Assembly (NCBI RefSeq): GCF_036327415.1
Contig: NZ_CP123961.1
Coordinates: 1,736,001-1,800,000, forward strand
Source of the DNA: Bartonella grahamii subsp. shimonis
GTDB lineage: Bacteria > Pseudomonadota > Alphaproteobacteria > Rhizobiales > Rhizobiaceae
Direction of reading: 5' to 3'
Length of the DNA: 64,000 bases
The notes under the pieces were generated by a model. The model did no database searches, had not been told where the DNA came from, and saw nothing but the letters and a program-made list of their open reading frames with translations. Position 1 is the first letter of the stretch. Each line of letters starts with the position of its first letter. The position numbers were made by a program, and so were the translations under genes. Of the stretch, positions 6,157-16,864 are shown in pieces.

Positions 6157-9100
6157 TTTTTTCTCCATAAATAACCTAAACCTAAATTATCTAAAATCGC
6201 ATGAGGTGCATAAATTGTTGCATTATGAGGTGTTCCATAATCACGTTTACATGCTGCCGACGCATCACCATAACAATTATGGGTGCTAGGGTTAAAGCCG
6301 CCTAGCGCTCCCACTTGCTCTTTCATTGGAATTGCTGGTGGAAATAATACATAGGGGAACTTCAAGGGTACCTTATAAGCTGTCGGTAGATTGTGACCAA
6401 TTTCTGTACCTATGGGATCGAATATATGGTTTTGTAAGTAAATATGATCTTTCTTGCCATCACTCACATAATAGTGTGCATTCGCTATCGATAGAGCGTT
6501 ATCAGCTGGCCCAAAAAGATAGATATCTGTTTTTTCTGCTATACCGTGAATGCCATGCTTTTCAAAGTCACGCATTCCATTACCCACTGTCAGACTACCA
6601 CGGCTATGCGCACTAACAATAGCATTGTCATTGCCATAACGATAGATAAAATCTTGGAACTTTTTGGTTGAATTGCTCCATCCCCCAAAATACTCATAAA
6701 ATGCTACCCCTAACTCTACTAGTGTGTCTTTAGCTTCAGGGTGATAGGTAAAATAAAGGTGACCATTTTTATTAACAGCCATTTGCACAGCATTACCTGC
6801 TGCTTCATCGGGGGAATTAAAAATGCCATTGTAGAACATATAAACAGCACCATTAGGGCCTTTTTGTAAATGCTTTTCTTCATCTGGCGTTAAATAGCTA
6901 TACAGAACAATATTTTTTCCATCACTGCCTTTTATATAGTTTCCATTTTCATCGGTTAAATAGAGGACATTGCCATTTTCATCATGCGCAACCTCACCAA
7001 CTGGATGTTTTTTGACATTTGCGACTTCGCGCACTTTGTCCCAGTATCCCAATCCTTCATCCGATAAATCATTGATCATATCCACGCGATTATGCACTGC
7101 TCCCTCAAGCGGTGCGACATCTAGCTGTCCTACTGCCTGGTGGGCTGTAGCGGTGTTGCGGTTGAGAGAGCCAATGATTTGTCCAGCGTCTTGCCCCATC
7201 GCCCTCTGTCCAGTTGTATCGGTTAGGATGATACTCCCATCACTGATAGCGGATTTGGTTTCCCCTTCTGCTCCATCCTTAGCTTTTCCATGACTTAAAG
7301 CATTTTTAGCAATATTTTTTATCGTATCATTCCCAGAAAGGCTAACCCCTTGACTGCTGGCTTTAGCATGCGCACTGTTGGTGATATCACTGGTGCTAAT
7401 GCTTCCTGTGGTCAGGCTGTTTTTTTCTGCCGGCGCGGTGCTGGCAATGATGCCTCCGGCCAGGGTTGTTTTGTCTTTAACGTTGATCTGAAAGCCGCCA
7501 TCACCCGCTTTAATGCCTGATTGTTCCACAACACTATGATAATCACTAGAGGATTTATCCTTTTGGAAAGAGGCGCTCATGGAGCCCCCTCCACCCGTTT
7601 GTCCAGCGCCAAACCCAACAGAAACAGAGTTTTGCTTGCTAGAAGTTTGTCCCGTATCACTGCGGCTGGTAATGGTGAAATTACTCCCCACGTCTGCTTT
7701 GACTTGGTTTCCAGAAACCACAGCGCCTGCCAGTGTGGTATTTCCTCCACTGTTGGTGTGAACTGTGCCGGTGCCTATAATATGGCTGTTTTTGTGATGC
7801 ACTTCATCACTGGAACCTTCCCCTTGACTAAAAGAAGCACTGCCTGTTGCCCCTGCGCCCCCCGTGCCATAACCGGTGCCAACACTCATGGAAGAACTTT
7901 CACTGTTGTTTTGTGTGCTTTGTGTGTTTTGCGCACTTTCAAAGGTGATATCTTTCCCTGCTTCCAAAGTGATATTCCCGCTCTGTTCATCGTTGATCAA
8001 AGGATTTGTGCTGGCAATAATATCGGCTCCAACACCGTGGATGCTACCTTCATGGGCATGCATGTTAACAGCGCGTCTGCCTTCTATGCTATTTGTTACT
8101 GCGGTGAAAACTTGAGAAGAGGCTTCTACTTTCTCAGTTTTAAAGCCCACGGTTACACTGCCAGATGCGCCAGCCATATTGGCAAGAGCATCCTTGGTAG
8201 AGCCCCCCAACCCTCCTAATGGGCTACTCAGTCCTTTGGTTATGTTCCCCTTTTCCCCTGTATTGCCAGTCAGCCAATCAACAAAATTCCTGCCTTTGTT
8301 AAAGAGGTGATTGATTTTCATGCCGGTCAGTATGCCATTAATAACTGTGTTATTGCCATCCTTATTGTTCATGCGGTCCGCTGAATCTTTTAAGCCTTGT
8401 ACCGTGCCAAGGACACCGATATCACCAGAAGCTGTCACACCCGCAAAAGACTTTTCATGCTTTTCTTTTGCGTTAGAGGTATCATAGCTTTCCGATAGGG
8501 TAATATTATTGCCAGCATCAATGTTGACATCACGATCCGCCGAAACAATGGTTGCTTGTAAATTCACATCATTGCCACCATTGATCTGCACATCTTTGCC
8601 CGCCTTGAAATGAGATGGCGTATTGGTATTTTCCCATTGGTCCCCTGTGTCTTTGGCGCTCGCAATTCCAACACCTACAGAAGCACCGCTAGGGTTCTTT
8701 TCAAACTGAAACCCAAAACCTGTGCGTTCTTCCTTTGAGCTTGCCCTATGACGATTGTGACCAGGTGAAACATTCACATCATGGGCTGCCGAAACATTAA
8801 TATTTTCCTCTGCGTTAAAATCAGAGCCCACCACGTTCACATCTTTTTTCGTGGCGGTGATGGTGATATTTTTGCCATTGAGAGAAGAGCCTTGATGTTC
8901 AAAACTCTCTTCATTTTCTGTCTTTCCCTCACTGCCATATATCGACACAAAGCCCTTACCTGATCCCACGCCAAAACCTGTTTCATGCTCCTCTGAATGG
9001 CTGCTATGGTGGTCCGTCATGCCATCAATCGTCACATTTTCTCCCGTCACATGAATATCTTCATTTGCAAACATATGAGAAGCAGTGATTGTGGTCTCTT

Positions 9101-12100
9101 TGTCTGATTGCGTGATAATGTTGCCCGTTGCCCCCAGAACAGAGGAGACCGTTGTGGTGTGCGATTGAGATGTATCGGACGATTTCTCATGCAAAAAGCC
9201 ACTTGATGACGATTGTGCTTGTTGATCCAACTGTTCTTGGGCGCCTTTTATGACAATCTTTCCCCCAGCGTGAATGGTAATATCCGCTTGTTTCTGATCT
9301 CCCAGTGCTTTCTCTTCTGACGTTTCCTCTGCCTTACCGGCTATGAGCGTCGAGGCGACAACTTCCGTGTTGTTTCCTGAGTCAATGGCAACGCCTTTGC
9401 CCCCAGATATGCTTGACCCCACAACTTGGGTAGCATCAACCTTGTTATGCACGGATTTGCTGCTACTAAACACCCCACCGTCTTTATGATACGACATCTC
9501 ATAATGTAAGCTATCCTCCGCATTGGTGATCAGGACATCGTTGCTGGCTTTCAGCCCCACCTTGCCCTCAGCCGCAATGGAACTACCTGTGATGCTAAGG
9601 TCATGCGGCTTGCCATCCTGCCCTGCAATGACCGTGGTATCACCTCCCGATTTTATCGAAGAGCCAACGGCATGAGAGGCTTGCATGTCCACTTTCGTGT
9701 TTTTGGCGCGAAGATGATACTCCATCTCATCTTCTCTTACCCCTATTGTTATCTCCCCTTGTGCGCCAAGAGCAACATTGCCCTTCGCATCTATATCGGA
9801 AGCAGCCATATGGATATCTTTTCCAGATAGAACCATGGTCTCTTTTCCAGAACTTAAATGAGAGCCATTATGCACAGCAACATGAGAGGTTTGATCCCCG
9901 CGATGGCTATTGGCACTGTTGCGCGTGGCATCAATCGAAACATTGCCCTCAGCTTTTAAGAGAAGATTATCATGCGCTTGAACATCAGAGCCTAAAATAT
10001 TCAAATCTTTTCCAGAGAGAAGTGTCGTCGAGCCTCCAGAATTGACTTCCGATTTATGGTGCATGGTGGCATCACCCTGTTCATCATGGTAATGGGTTTC
10101 TGCTGAACCAATCGTCAAGTTGCCTTGTTCTGTAGCCATGGCAAGATCACCTCCGGTGGTGATCCCCACCCCTGAGGCGGTAATGTCCTGTTTAGCAATC
10201 ACGCTCGCATTGCCCCCAGCAGAAAGCGCCTCGGTGTTTAATACTGTCTCCACGCCGTCAACCGTTGTGCGCCCTGCATCCAAACGAATATTCTTCTCTG
10301 CAACTAAAATAGCATCGTTACCCGCCGCAAAATGCCCGCCTTGACTAAAGATATCCCCGCCATGCACATGCAACTGGTGATTTGCCGCAATCCGCCCTGA
10401 ATTGGTTATTGTGGAATTGCTGGTATTTTGGCTGGTGATATTGACATCATCCCCCATGATCAAAGCCCCAGCAGAAACAAAGGAAGCTCTGTCTTTTTCA
10501 GGGATGTAAAGCACCGGTGCGTAAACATCCATGCCTTTAACCTGTTGGCGCACATAAATCACCATCGGCGCTTCTAGGGACGCCAATTGTTCTTCACTCA
10601 AAGCCTCACCAAAGGGGAGATTGTGTGCTTTTGCATATTCTGCCCCACCATCCAGCAAGGTTTTGACTTGTTCAATGGCATCACTTCCGGGAATAAAGGA
10701 ACCTTTGCCCAAACCTTGACCAACAAGATCACGCATTTGTTTTTCAATCAGCTGCTTTTCAAAATATGCATCGCCTAAGAAAAAAATCTCTCTGTCAGGA
10801 TTGTAACCAATTCTGTTCAAATAATAGGCTGAGCCATAAAACTTGCCGACATCAAGGAATTCTGCCCGCGTTTCATAAATGAAATTCTGTTTGGGCAGCG
10901 TGCCACCAATCCCACCCGATTGAGGCTTTGGCAAAGGGAGCCCCTCAGAAAGTTCCCCTGCATTATTGAGATCCACTTTTGGTGTAAAGAGAGCACCAGC
11001 CCCAGTTAAACCACTTAAGGCCTCCAGTGGATTACCCCCAACCGCTTTGGCTTCAAAATGCGCATCCCCTGTAATCGAACCTTCCGCTGCCGTGTTGTGG
11101 AGTTGATCGACCACCAGATTTAAAGTGCCACCCGCTTGAACAAGACCAGGAACGCTCTCCAAAGCTTCTGAGCCAGTTTGACGATCCTTGCCATTGGCTA
11201 TATCTAAAGAAACATCGCGGCTTCCATCAGCTTTATAGCCATAACAACTGTCTGTATAAGCCTGACAACTAAGATAAGTGTTTTTATAAGCTGTTGCCCC
11301 TAAATTGGTCAGCACATTGGCTTGGATATCGGCATTTCCCCCTGCTTCTATAATGCTATAATGGTTGTCAATATTATCTGCGTTAATGATGAGATTACCG
11401 TGAGATTGTATCATCCCTTGAACGGTAGGCTTATGCGAAAACGCCTGCGTGACAGTCTCTTCTGTCATGTGTGACCAGTTTTCGTTTATTGACCCGAACC
11501 ATCCTCCCTTCCGCCGAGAACCATTCCAGGAATACTGTTCTATGCCTTTTCTGTTATCATTATATTCCCAAGTAAATGCCTTATAGACTGTTCCATCGCT
11601 TAAAATTGCGGTGCCGTAGATTTCTTCTTTGCTTGCCCAAACCTGTTGTTCAAATATAAAATTCTTCTTATCACTACCAAACGGCCACTTAGAAAGCTTT
11701 CCTTTACCCCAACTATTCGATCTCGTATCATGATATAAACCCCTACCATCAAGAAAATTATATTTGTCTGGTTTTTGGAATGCGATGGCGACTTCTTCCG
11801 TTTTTTCCGTGATAACAGGCGTGCTATCGGCTTCGTTTTTCAGAGTTTTGGTTTGGATATTTAAATTTCCACCTGCTTGAATAAAGCCCGCTTTGTTGAC
11901 AAGGGAAAGGCTTTTTCCGCTGCCAGCTGCATTGGTGAAAGATAAATCACCCTCTGCCATTATGGCGCCAAAATCATTGAGCAAAGCTCCATCAACTTGT
12001 AAAGCACCATTGCCCTTCACATAGATTAAACCCGTTTTGCTGTTGGTCACATTGCCTGTCACGCTAAAGACTAAATCCTGCCCCGATGCCAATTGACCGC

Positions 12101-14303
12101 TATTTTTAAGCGCCCCTGTTTTGATGGTGAAATCTCGTGCCGCTAAAACAGAAGTTGCCTGATCCACCATAACCCCTGGAGCAACAAAGAGAATATCTCC
12201 AGTCCCACCCTGATCTGTCACGGCTTGGAGCCGTGCATTGTGAATATCAAGGGCATTGGTGCTGTGAAAATCTAAACCACCATACGTCAATTCGCTGCCC
12301 GAGACATCAATATGATCCGCAATTAAATACAGCGTTTGCGGCGTGTAAATATGAGAACGATTATTGCTTAAATCCAGTGTTGGTGCTGTCAATCTCACAT
12401 CCCCCTTAGCAGACAGCACATTCTCAACACTGATCCCGCCTGATACCGATGTCAATGTGGCTGTGCCATAGCCAATGACCTGATCATAATAAATGTCGTT
12501 GCCAGCAAAAAGGTCAATATTACCACCACTAATAATATGTCCAACCTTTATGCCCGTTTGTGCCGTGATAGAAAGAGAACCTTTGTCATAAAAAACAAGA
12601 TCACCAGAAGGATTCGAAGGGCTTACTTGCGAGTGAACAAAATCTAACCCTGTCATCAGTGTGCCTGCATCAAGGCTGCCACCCTTTAAAACAGCATCAT
12701 CACCCGTCATCAGCGAAGAAAAATCAACCGCCCCACCCTCAATATTTGCCTTGCCATAGGCTAAAAGTTGCCCAAAATGAACGGGGGCATTTGTTTCTGG
12801 TTGTGCATGAATGGCGATATTTTGATGCGACAGAATTGTTTCAGAAACAGAAAGTCCGTTATGAGAAACCAGGGTGATATCTCCTGCCCCATAAATATTT
12901 TCAGCAACAATCGCACCTTGACTGCTCTGGAGATCAACATCCCCTTGGGTGCCAAGAACAACAACACCTGTAGCACCCGTTGCCGTCATATCAACCCCAC
13001 CGGCTAAAAGCTGCGCCTTTATATCACCACCGGCATGTGCCTTGAGGTTCCCTTGTGCTAAAACAATCCCCTCAAGTTTCAAGTCTCCACCCGCTTCAAG
13101 AGCCATATCAGCACCTGCCCCTAGCCCAGCAACTTTAAAAGTCTGGCGTGAAGACAGCTCCATATTGCCTCCAGAAGTTGCCTTACCCGCAATCGATAAA
13201 AGCCCATCCTGCGCTTCTATTTTCAGATGACCATCAGCGCCAACCGTTTCTAACGTCACATCCTTATGTGCTGCAATATCAATATGCTTTTTTGAAGTGA
13301 TGTGTTTTGCCAATACGCTCTGGCTTTTCGATTTGAGGACAACACCCTTATGACCAAAAACATTCTTCAACGATATTTTTCCATCCGCAGAAAGGCGCAA
13401 CTGCCCCGCATTGGCTGCCATATCATGGCGCATGCGAACCCCAACACCTTTTTCTGTCGCCACAAGTTTTATTCTGTCCGCTTGTAGAGCACCTAACGCA
13501 GAACCATCTATCGCATATTCCGGCTTGCCGGTAATATCAGTCAGTTCTTTCATCTGCCGAGAAGCGTAATCAAAATGACCCGTCCCTGCTGTCACTCCTA
13601 TCTCCTTGCCTGCAACAGGTCCTTCAAAATGCACCGTGCGTGAGACAATATCGACAATATCAACCGCCCCTTGGCCTGAGAAAAAATTGGCTCCTCTTGC
13701 ACCAAAGATGATGTCCCCACCTCTCACCTCAAAACCTTTCAGAAAACCGCTCGCATCAATTTCGGGTACACCTGTGGTTAAGGTCGCATGGGGCGTATTG
13801 ATAAAGCCACAGCCATCACAGCTTATCCCATTGGGATTGGCTATAATCACATCGGCTGGGCGCCCAAAAACCTCTCCTGGACCATGAAGCGCACTGCGCT
13901 TGCTGCTGGTTACTTCATTTAAAATCACTTTTGCTGAACCAGAATAGCGCAAATGCGGATTGCCCGGCATAATGCCCCCCAACTGCGATTGCCCCACTTC
14001 CTGCGCATGATTGTTCCAAATGACACCTGGGCTGCCAATATTAAAATCGTAATATTTATTGTGTGATAAGCCCTTGCCATTAGGGGTAACAATATCAATC
14101 GAGGGAACCCCATTGGGTGCTGCGACTATATCTGGGCGATGGGCGGCATTAGCGTTAGGATCCACAGTAATTTGTGCCTGTAACACTGAAGGTGTTAATA
14201 AAAAAGAAACACCAAGTCCGCTTACCAAAACCTTTTTGAGCATTGTACTGGAAACTAAAACGCCCAATAAAATTGCTCTGTTTGCTCTCTTCTCATATTT
14301 CAT
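6153..14303 (-). CDS. fhaB: filamentous haemagglutinin / CdiA-like exoprotein with C-terminal hydrolase-like toxin
   Basis: This 2716-residue TpsA protein is exported by the partner FhaC. Residues 1-43 are a long signal peptide (cleavage expected after SVLQA). Residues about 45-300 are the TPS secretion domain, with the NPNGI motif at 156-160 followed by SCDGCGF. The body is made of beta-helical haemagglutinin repeats, with many GGD, LxAGxDI and HxxSS-type units up to about residue 2330. The variable end holds a YNGIFNSP segment, then SAHSRGS with candidate nucleophile Ser 2567, then YVSDGKK, and STHNCYGDASAAC with His and a Cys pair. I read this as an alpha/beta-hydrolase fold (Ser-Asp-His) and predict a lipase or esterase toxin. 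No VENN pretoxin motif was seen. The gene starts 25 bp after fhaC (GGGGAGT ribosome site) and overlaps its lipoprotein gene by four bases. Exoprotein identity is firm; the toxin activity is inference. Confidence 0.9.
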   Translation of the reverse strand: MKYEKRANRAILLGVLVSSTMLKKVLVSGLGVSFLLTPSVLQAQITVDPNANAAHRPDIVAAPNGVPSIDIVTPNGKGLSHNKYYDFNIGSPGVIWNNHAQEVGQSQLGGIMPGNPHLRYSGSAKVILNEVTSSKRSALHGPGEVFGRPADVIIANPNGISCDGCGFINTPHATLTTGVPEIDASGFLKGFEVRGGDIIFGARGANFFSGQGAVDIVDIVSRTVHFEGPVAGKEIGVTAGTGHFDYASRQMKELTDITGKPEYAIDGSALGALQADRIKLVATEKGVGVRMRHDMAANAGQLRLSADGKISLKNVFGHKGVVLKSKSQSVLAKHITSKKHIDIAAHKDVTLETVGADGHLKIEAQDGLLSIAGKATSGGNMELSSRQTFKVAGLGAGADMALEAGGDLKLEGIVLAQGNLKAHAGGDIKAQLLAGGVDMTATGATGVVVLGTQGDVDLQSSQGAIVAENIYGAGDITLVSHNGLSVSETILSHQNIAIHAQPETNAPVHFGQLLAYGKANIEGGAVDFSSLMTGDDAVLKGGSLDAGTLMTGLDFVHSQVSPSNPSGDLVFYDKGSLSITAQTGIKVGHIISGGNIDLFAGNDIYYDQVIGYGTATLTSVSGGISVENVLSAKGDVRLTAPTLDLSNNRSHIYTPQTLYLIADHIDVSGSELTYGGLDFHSTNALDIHNARLQAVTDQGGTGDILFVAPGVMVDQATSVLAARDFTIKTGALKNSGQLASGQDLVFSVTGNVTNSKTGLIYVKGNGALQVDGALLNDFGAIMAEGDLSFTNAAGSGKSLSLVNKAGFIQAGGNLNIQTKTLKNEADSTPVITEKTEEVAIAFQKPDKYNFLDGRGLYHDTRSNSWGKGKLSKWPFGSDKKNFIFEQQVWASKEEIYGTAILSDGTVYKAFTWEYNDNRKGIEQYSWNGSRRKGGWFGSINENWSHMTEETVTQAFSHKPTVQGMIQSHGNLIINADNIDNHYSIIEAGGNADIQANVLTNLGATAYKNTYLSCQAYTDSCYGYKADGSRDVSLDIANGKDRQTGSEALESVPGLVQAGGTLNLVVDQLHNTAAEGSITGDAHFEAKAVGGNPLEALSGLTGAGALFTPKVDLNNAGELSEGLPLPKPQSGGIGGTLPKQNFIYETRAEFLDVGKFYGSAYYLNRIGYNPDREIFFLGDAYFEKQLIEKQMRDLVGQGLGKGSFIPGSDAIEQVKTLLDGGAEYAKAHNLPFGEALSEEQLASLEAPMVIYVRQQVKGMDVYAPVLYIPEKDRASFVSAGALIMGDDVNITSQNTSNSTITNSGRIAANHQLHVHGGDIFSQGGHFAAGNDAILVAEKNIRLDAGRTTVDGVETVLNTEALSAGGNASVIAKQDITASGVGITTGGDLAMATEQGNLTIGSAETHYHDEQGDATMHHKSEVNSGGSTTLLSGKDLNILGSDVQAHDNLLLKAEGNVSIDATRNSANSHRGDQTSHVAVHNGSHLSSGKETMVLSGKDIHMAASDIDAKGNVALGAQGEITIGVREDEMEYHLRAKNTKVDMQASHAVGSSIKSGGDTTVIAGQDGKPHDLSITGSSIAAEGKVGLKASNDVLITNAEDSLHYEMSYHKDGGVFSSSKSVHNKVDATQVVGSSISGGKGVAIDSGNNTEVVASTLIAGKAEETSEEKALGDQKQADITIHAGGKIVIKGAQEQLDQQAQSSSSGFLHEKSSDTSQSHTTTVSSVLGATGNIITQSDKETTITASHMFANEDIHVTGENVTIDGMTDHHSSHSEEHETGFGVGSGKGFVSIYGSEGKTENEESFEHQGSSLNGKNITITATKKDVNVVGSDFNAEENINVSAAHDVNVSPGHNRHRASSKEERTGFGFQFEKNPSGASVGVGIASAKDTGDQWENTNTPSHFKAGKDVQINGGNDVNLQATIVSADRDVNIDAGNNITLSESYDTSNAKEKHEKSFAGVTASGDIGVLGTVQGLKDSADRMNNKDGNNTVINGILTGMKINHLFNKGRNFVDWLTGNTGEKGNITKGLSSPLGGLGGSTKDALANMAGASGSVTVGFKTEKVEASSQVFTAVTNSIEGRRAVNMHAHEGSIHGVGADIIASTNPLINDEQSGNITLEAGKDITFESAQNTQSTQNNSESSSMSVGTGYGTGGAGATGSASFSQGEGSSDEVHHKNSHIIGTGTVHTNSGGNTTLAGAVVSGNQVKADVGSNFTITSRSDTGQTSSKQNSVSVGFGAGQTGGGGSMSASFQKDKSSSDYHSVVEQSGIKAGDGGFQINVKDKTTLAGGIIASTAPAEKNSLTTGSISTSDITNSAHAKASSQGVSLSGNDTIKNIAKNALSHGKAKDGAEGETKSAISDGSIILTDTTGQRAMGQDAGQIIGSLNRNTATAHQAVGQLDVAPLEGAVHNRVDMINDLSDEGLGYWDKVREVANVKKHPVGEVAHDENGNVLYLTDENGNYIKGSDGKNIVLYSYLTPDEEKHLQKGPNGAVYMFYNGIFNSPDEAAGNAVQMAVNKNGHLYFTYHPEAKDTLVELGVAFYEYFGGWSNSTKKFQDFIYRYGNDNAIVSAHSRGSLTVGNGMRDFEKHGIHGIAEKTDIYLFGPADNALSIANAHYYVSDGKKDHIYLQNHIFDPIGTEIGHNLPTAYKVPLKFPYVLFPPAIPMKEQVGALGGFNPSTHNCYGDASAACKRDYGTPHNATIYAPHAILDNLGLGYLWRKK

Positions 14304-14328
14304 ACTTTAACTCCCCAATAAAAGACGC

Positions 14329-16125
14329 TTAAAGTTCCATTGTTAATGTCATAAAAAATGTTCCTGATTTTTTGTGCTTAACTGTGCTCCAAAAAATACT
14401 GGAATAGTTTGCATCAAGAGAGACCATACCCCCCGCAAGCTTGACACCTGCTGTCCAACCGGCAAGCTGGTCACTCTTAATCCCATACAAAGCTTGCGAA
14501 AACACATGCCCATAATCCAAACCAACATAAGGGCGGAGTTCACCAAAAACCTTTTTGAAGGTCGCGTGGTTGCGCCATGGAATGGTGCGTAGCAACAAAT
14601 CATTCCGACTAAAAAAACCGTTATTGCCAAAAAGCAAACTCTCACGCGTGCCACGAACATTGGAAGCCCCTCCCAATGAAATCTGCTCAGCCCCCAATAA
14701 ATTATGCGGTGAATATTGACCACTCAAAAGATTGCTCAGTATAAAGTCCAAGCCCCCTACCTTAAAAGGCGTCATGACACTAAGCGTACCGGTAAATTTG
14801 GCAAATTGTGGCTCCGCATCCCCTGCTCCTGGCGCATGTTTCTTGACTGAATGAAACAAGGGGAGCCCTTGCAAATAACTCACATCAAAGGTCCAAGTCC
14901 CACCCAACATCTGGCGAGAATGCGAAATCCCAAAATTGGCGACACTATATTGACGGCTGCCCACTTCAATCTTATTGCCAAGAAGGTAATTGTTGGTTCT
15001 TTTATAAGAAAGACCTAAATTCAAGGTTGTAAGGGAAACACTATCCCGGTAAAGAACCCTGCTTGTACTCGCGTGTAACTCACTGGAATCTCCCGTCGTC
15101 TCAATATCGGTAAAGTTACCAGGGATAATGCTTTGGTAATTATAAACAGTGCCATTCAATCCAAAAGTCCAATAACCGTACGGAATACTCACACTCGCTG
15201 AAATGTTATTGCTATGTCCTTCTTGCTTGCTCCCACCCCAATAATCGGGCTCACTGCGTTGATAGTTAAAATCCCACGCATCATTCATCCCTAAAATATT
15301 TTCTACCCTCAAACCCCCACTATAACGCGCATAACCCGTGGAAGATTGTCCCATATTGTCATGAGAAACAGTAATTTTGAAAGTTTTATCGGGATGATTG
15401 TTAATATTGACAATGGTGCTCCCTTCTTCACGCCCTGGAAGAAGTTCGCTTTGAGCGTGCGCTGAACTCAAACGGTTGATCTGATCAAGCCCCTGTTCAA
15501 TATCGCGCATGTTCAGAACATGACCTTTAAGCCCAGGAAAAGCACTCCATACAACATTGTTATAACGAGATGCCGGTGAACCATTATAGTAAATCTCTGA
15601 GAGCTTGCCCTCAACGACAACAAATTTGAGCGTCTTGCTGTTTTTGATATCTTGATCAGGAATGTAAAAACGCGCCGTCACATAGCCTTGATCCAAATAA
15701 ACTTTGGTTAACTTCTTGATTAAGAGCTGAATATCGACAAGACCGATACATCTTCCAACATAGGGCTCTGTTACGGCTGATATAGAGCGCTTTTTGACAT
15801 GATGCACTCCCTCAACAACAAGAGCATGAATGGGAAAACATTGTTTCCCCCCCAAAAGCATTTCTGGATTTTTCTCTGAAGGCGTTGTAATGCCTTTAGG
15901 CGTTAAAGCGCGTAAATTCTCAATTCTTTCTAATTGCTGCTTTTCTGAATACCCGCGAGAAAAATTATCTGTTGGGGAATGAAAAATAGCTGAGGAGCGC
16001 GCATAAACACTTACACCTGTAAATAAGCCAAATAAAACAAAAATAGCACGAAAAATTCTCAAAAGAGAACTTTGGCGTAAAAATATCAATAACAATACAG
16101 ATTGCCCCCGCTTTGCACTATTCAT
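14329..16125 (-). CDS. fhaC: two-partner secretion outer-membrane transporter (TpsB/CdiB family)
   Basis: This 598-residue protein is the Omp85-family pore that exports FhaB. It has an N-terminal signal (cleavage near residue 42, after VSVYA) and a POTRA region at about 110-195 (FPIHALVVEGVHHV..YVGRCIGL..YLDQGYVTARFYIPDQ). The rest is a ShlB-type beta-barrel with the conserved loop-6 VRG motif at 490-492 (SNVRGTRESLL). It ends in alternating hydrophobic residues (MTLTMEL), although the last residue is Leu and not the usual Phe. It is the first gene of the fhaC-fhaB-lipoprotein unit, and its promoter should lie in the 16126-16864 gap. Confidence 0.92.
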   Translation of the reverse strand: MNSAKRGQSVLLLIFLRQSSLLRIFRAIFVLFGLFTGVSVYARSSAIFHSPTDNFSRGYSEKQQLERIENLRALTPKGITTPSEKNPEMLLGGKQCFPIHALVVEGVHHVKKRSISAVTEPYVGRCIGLVDIQLLIKKLTKVYLDQGYVTARFYIPDQDIKNSKTLKFVVVEGKLSEIYYNGSPASRYNNVVWSAFPGLKGHVLNMRDIEQGLDQINRLSSAHAQSELLPGREEGSTIVNINNHPDKTFKITVSHDNMGQSSTGYARYSGGLRVENILGMNDAWDFNYQRSEPDYWGGSKQEGHSNNISASVSIPYGYWTFGLNGTVYNYQSIIPGNFTDIETTGDSSELHASTSRVLYRDSVSLTTLNLGLSYKRTNNYLLGNKIEVGSRQYSVANFGISHSRQMLGGTWTFDVSYLQGLPLFHSVKKHAPGAGDAEPQFAKFTGTLSVMTPFKVGGLDFILSNLLSGQYSPHNLLGAEQISLGGASNVRGTRESLLFGNNGFFSRNDLLLRTIPWRNHATFKKVFGELRPYVGLDYGHVFSQALYGIKSDQLAGWTAGVKLAGGMVSLDANYSSIFWSTVKHKKSGTFFMTLTMEL

Positions 16126-16864
16126 GAAACACTCTTTAAAAGAACTTCATGAATCTCTAACAATACCACTCAAAACAGCCACGACCCTATGACACCACCC
16201 AAAACAACCACTGCTCTATGACGCTTTTAACAAAAGCACATGCCTTTGTAACCAAAGAAAAGGGACACCTAAAACTGCTTTATTTTACAAAAAACGCTTT
16301 ATTTTAATTGCTGGAAATCTCTCCCCCCACATTTATATGAAAAACTTCTAACCAAAGCTGTTTAGCTCGTCAATGTTTAATACATCAATATCCCCAGTTT
16401 AACGCGACAATATACTTATCAATAATTAGAGATAAATTCACTCTCCAGTTCCTCTAATCCACTCAACACGACACGCATATAAACGAGACATCATGCTATC
16501 AATCTTATCTTTTGGTAAAAAATCATAGTAGCAAACAATAAAGGAATCTCTTTTGAGAACCTTTTAAAACAGTCACACAAAACTTTTTACAGGGCATTAG
16601 GCGACTTTTCTCCCAAAAAATGATCTGAGTGATTGTATAGGAAGAGTTTTGTCAGTTCTTTTTAGACCCTATATTATTTTTTTCAAATGATATAAAATAA
16701 AAACAACCTATATCAACATTGCAACATATAAATTCAACCCATGGCATATGTTTTGTAGGGGGAGTATAGGTATGCTTATACTTTTTTCAAAAATTAAGGA
16801 ATTAAAAGCGTAAAGTAATATAAGCATTCTCAACAGAGCTTTTGATAACAATAAAGTTATCATT
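16126..16864. other. non-coding gap upstream of fhaC
   Basis: No convincing gene is seen. The gap is AT-rich, lies between fhaC and the broken helicase at 16865, and should contain the promoter of the fha operon. The only structured element noticed is the direct repeat at 16171-16222. Confidence 0.6.
16171..16222 (-). promoter_or_regulatory. imperfect 23-bp direct repeat just upstream of fhaC, possible operator
   Basis: Two copies (16171-16193 and 16200-16222) share 19 of 23 bases, with the pattern CAAAACA.CCAC..C.CTATGAC, and start 29 bases apart. They lie 46-97 bases upstream of the fhaC start codon. The near three-turn spacing is compatible with a regulator binding one face of the helix. 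The regulator is unknown. Confidence 0.4.

Noticed and set aside
302..6168. Repeated spacers considered as a CRISPR array
   Set aside because: The repeats are about 175 bp, occur between genes and have no regularly spaced short units or cas genes.
7521..8219. 232-residue plus-strand frame inside fhaB
   Set aside because: It is antisense to the repeat-rich fhaB, with no family similarity; long shadow frames are expected opposite biased repeat sequence.
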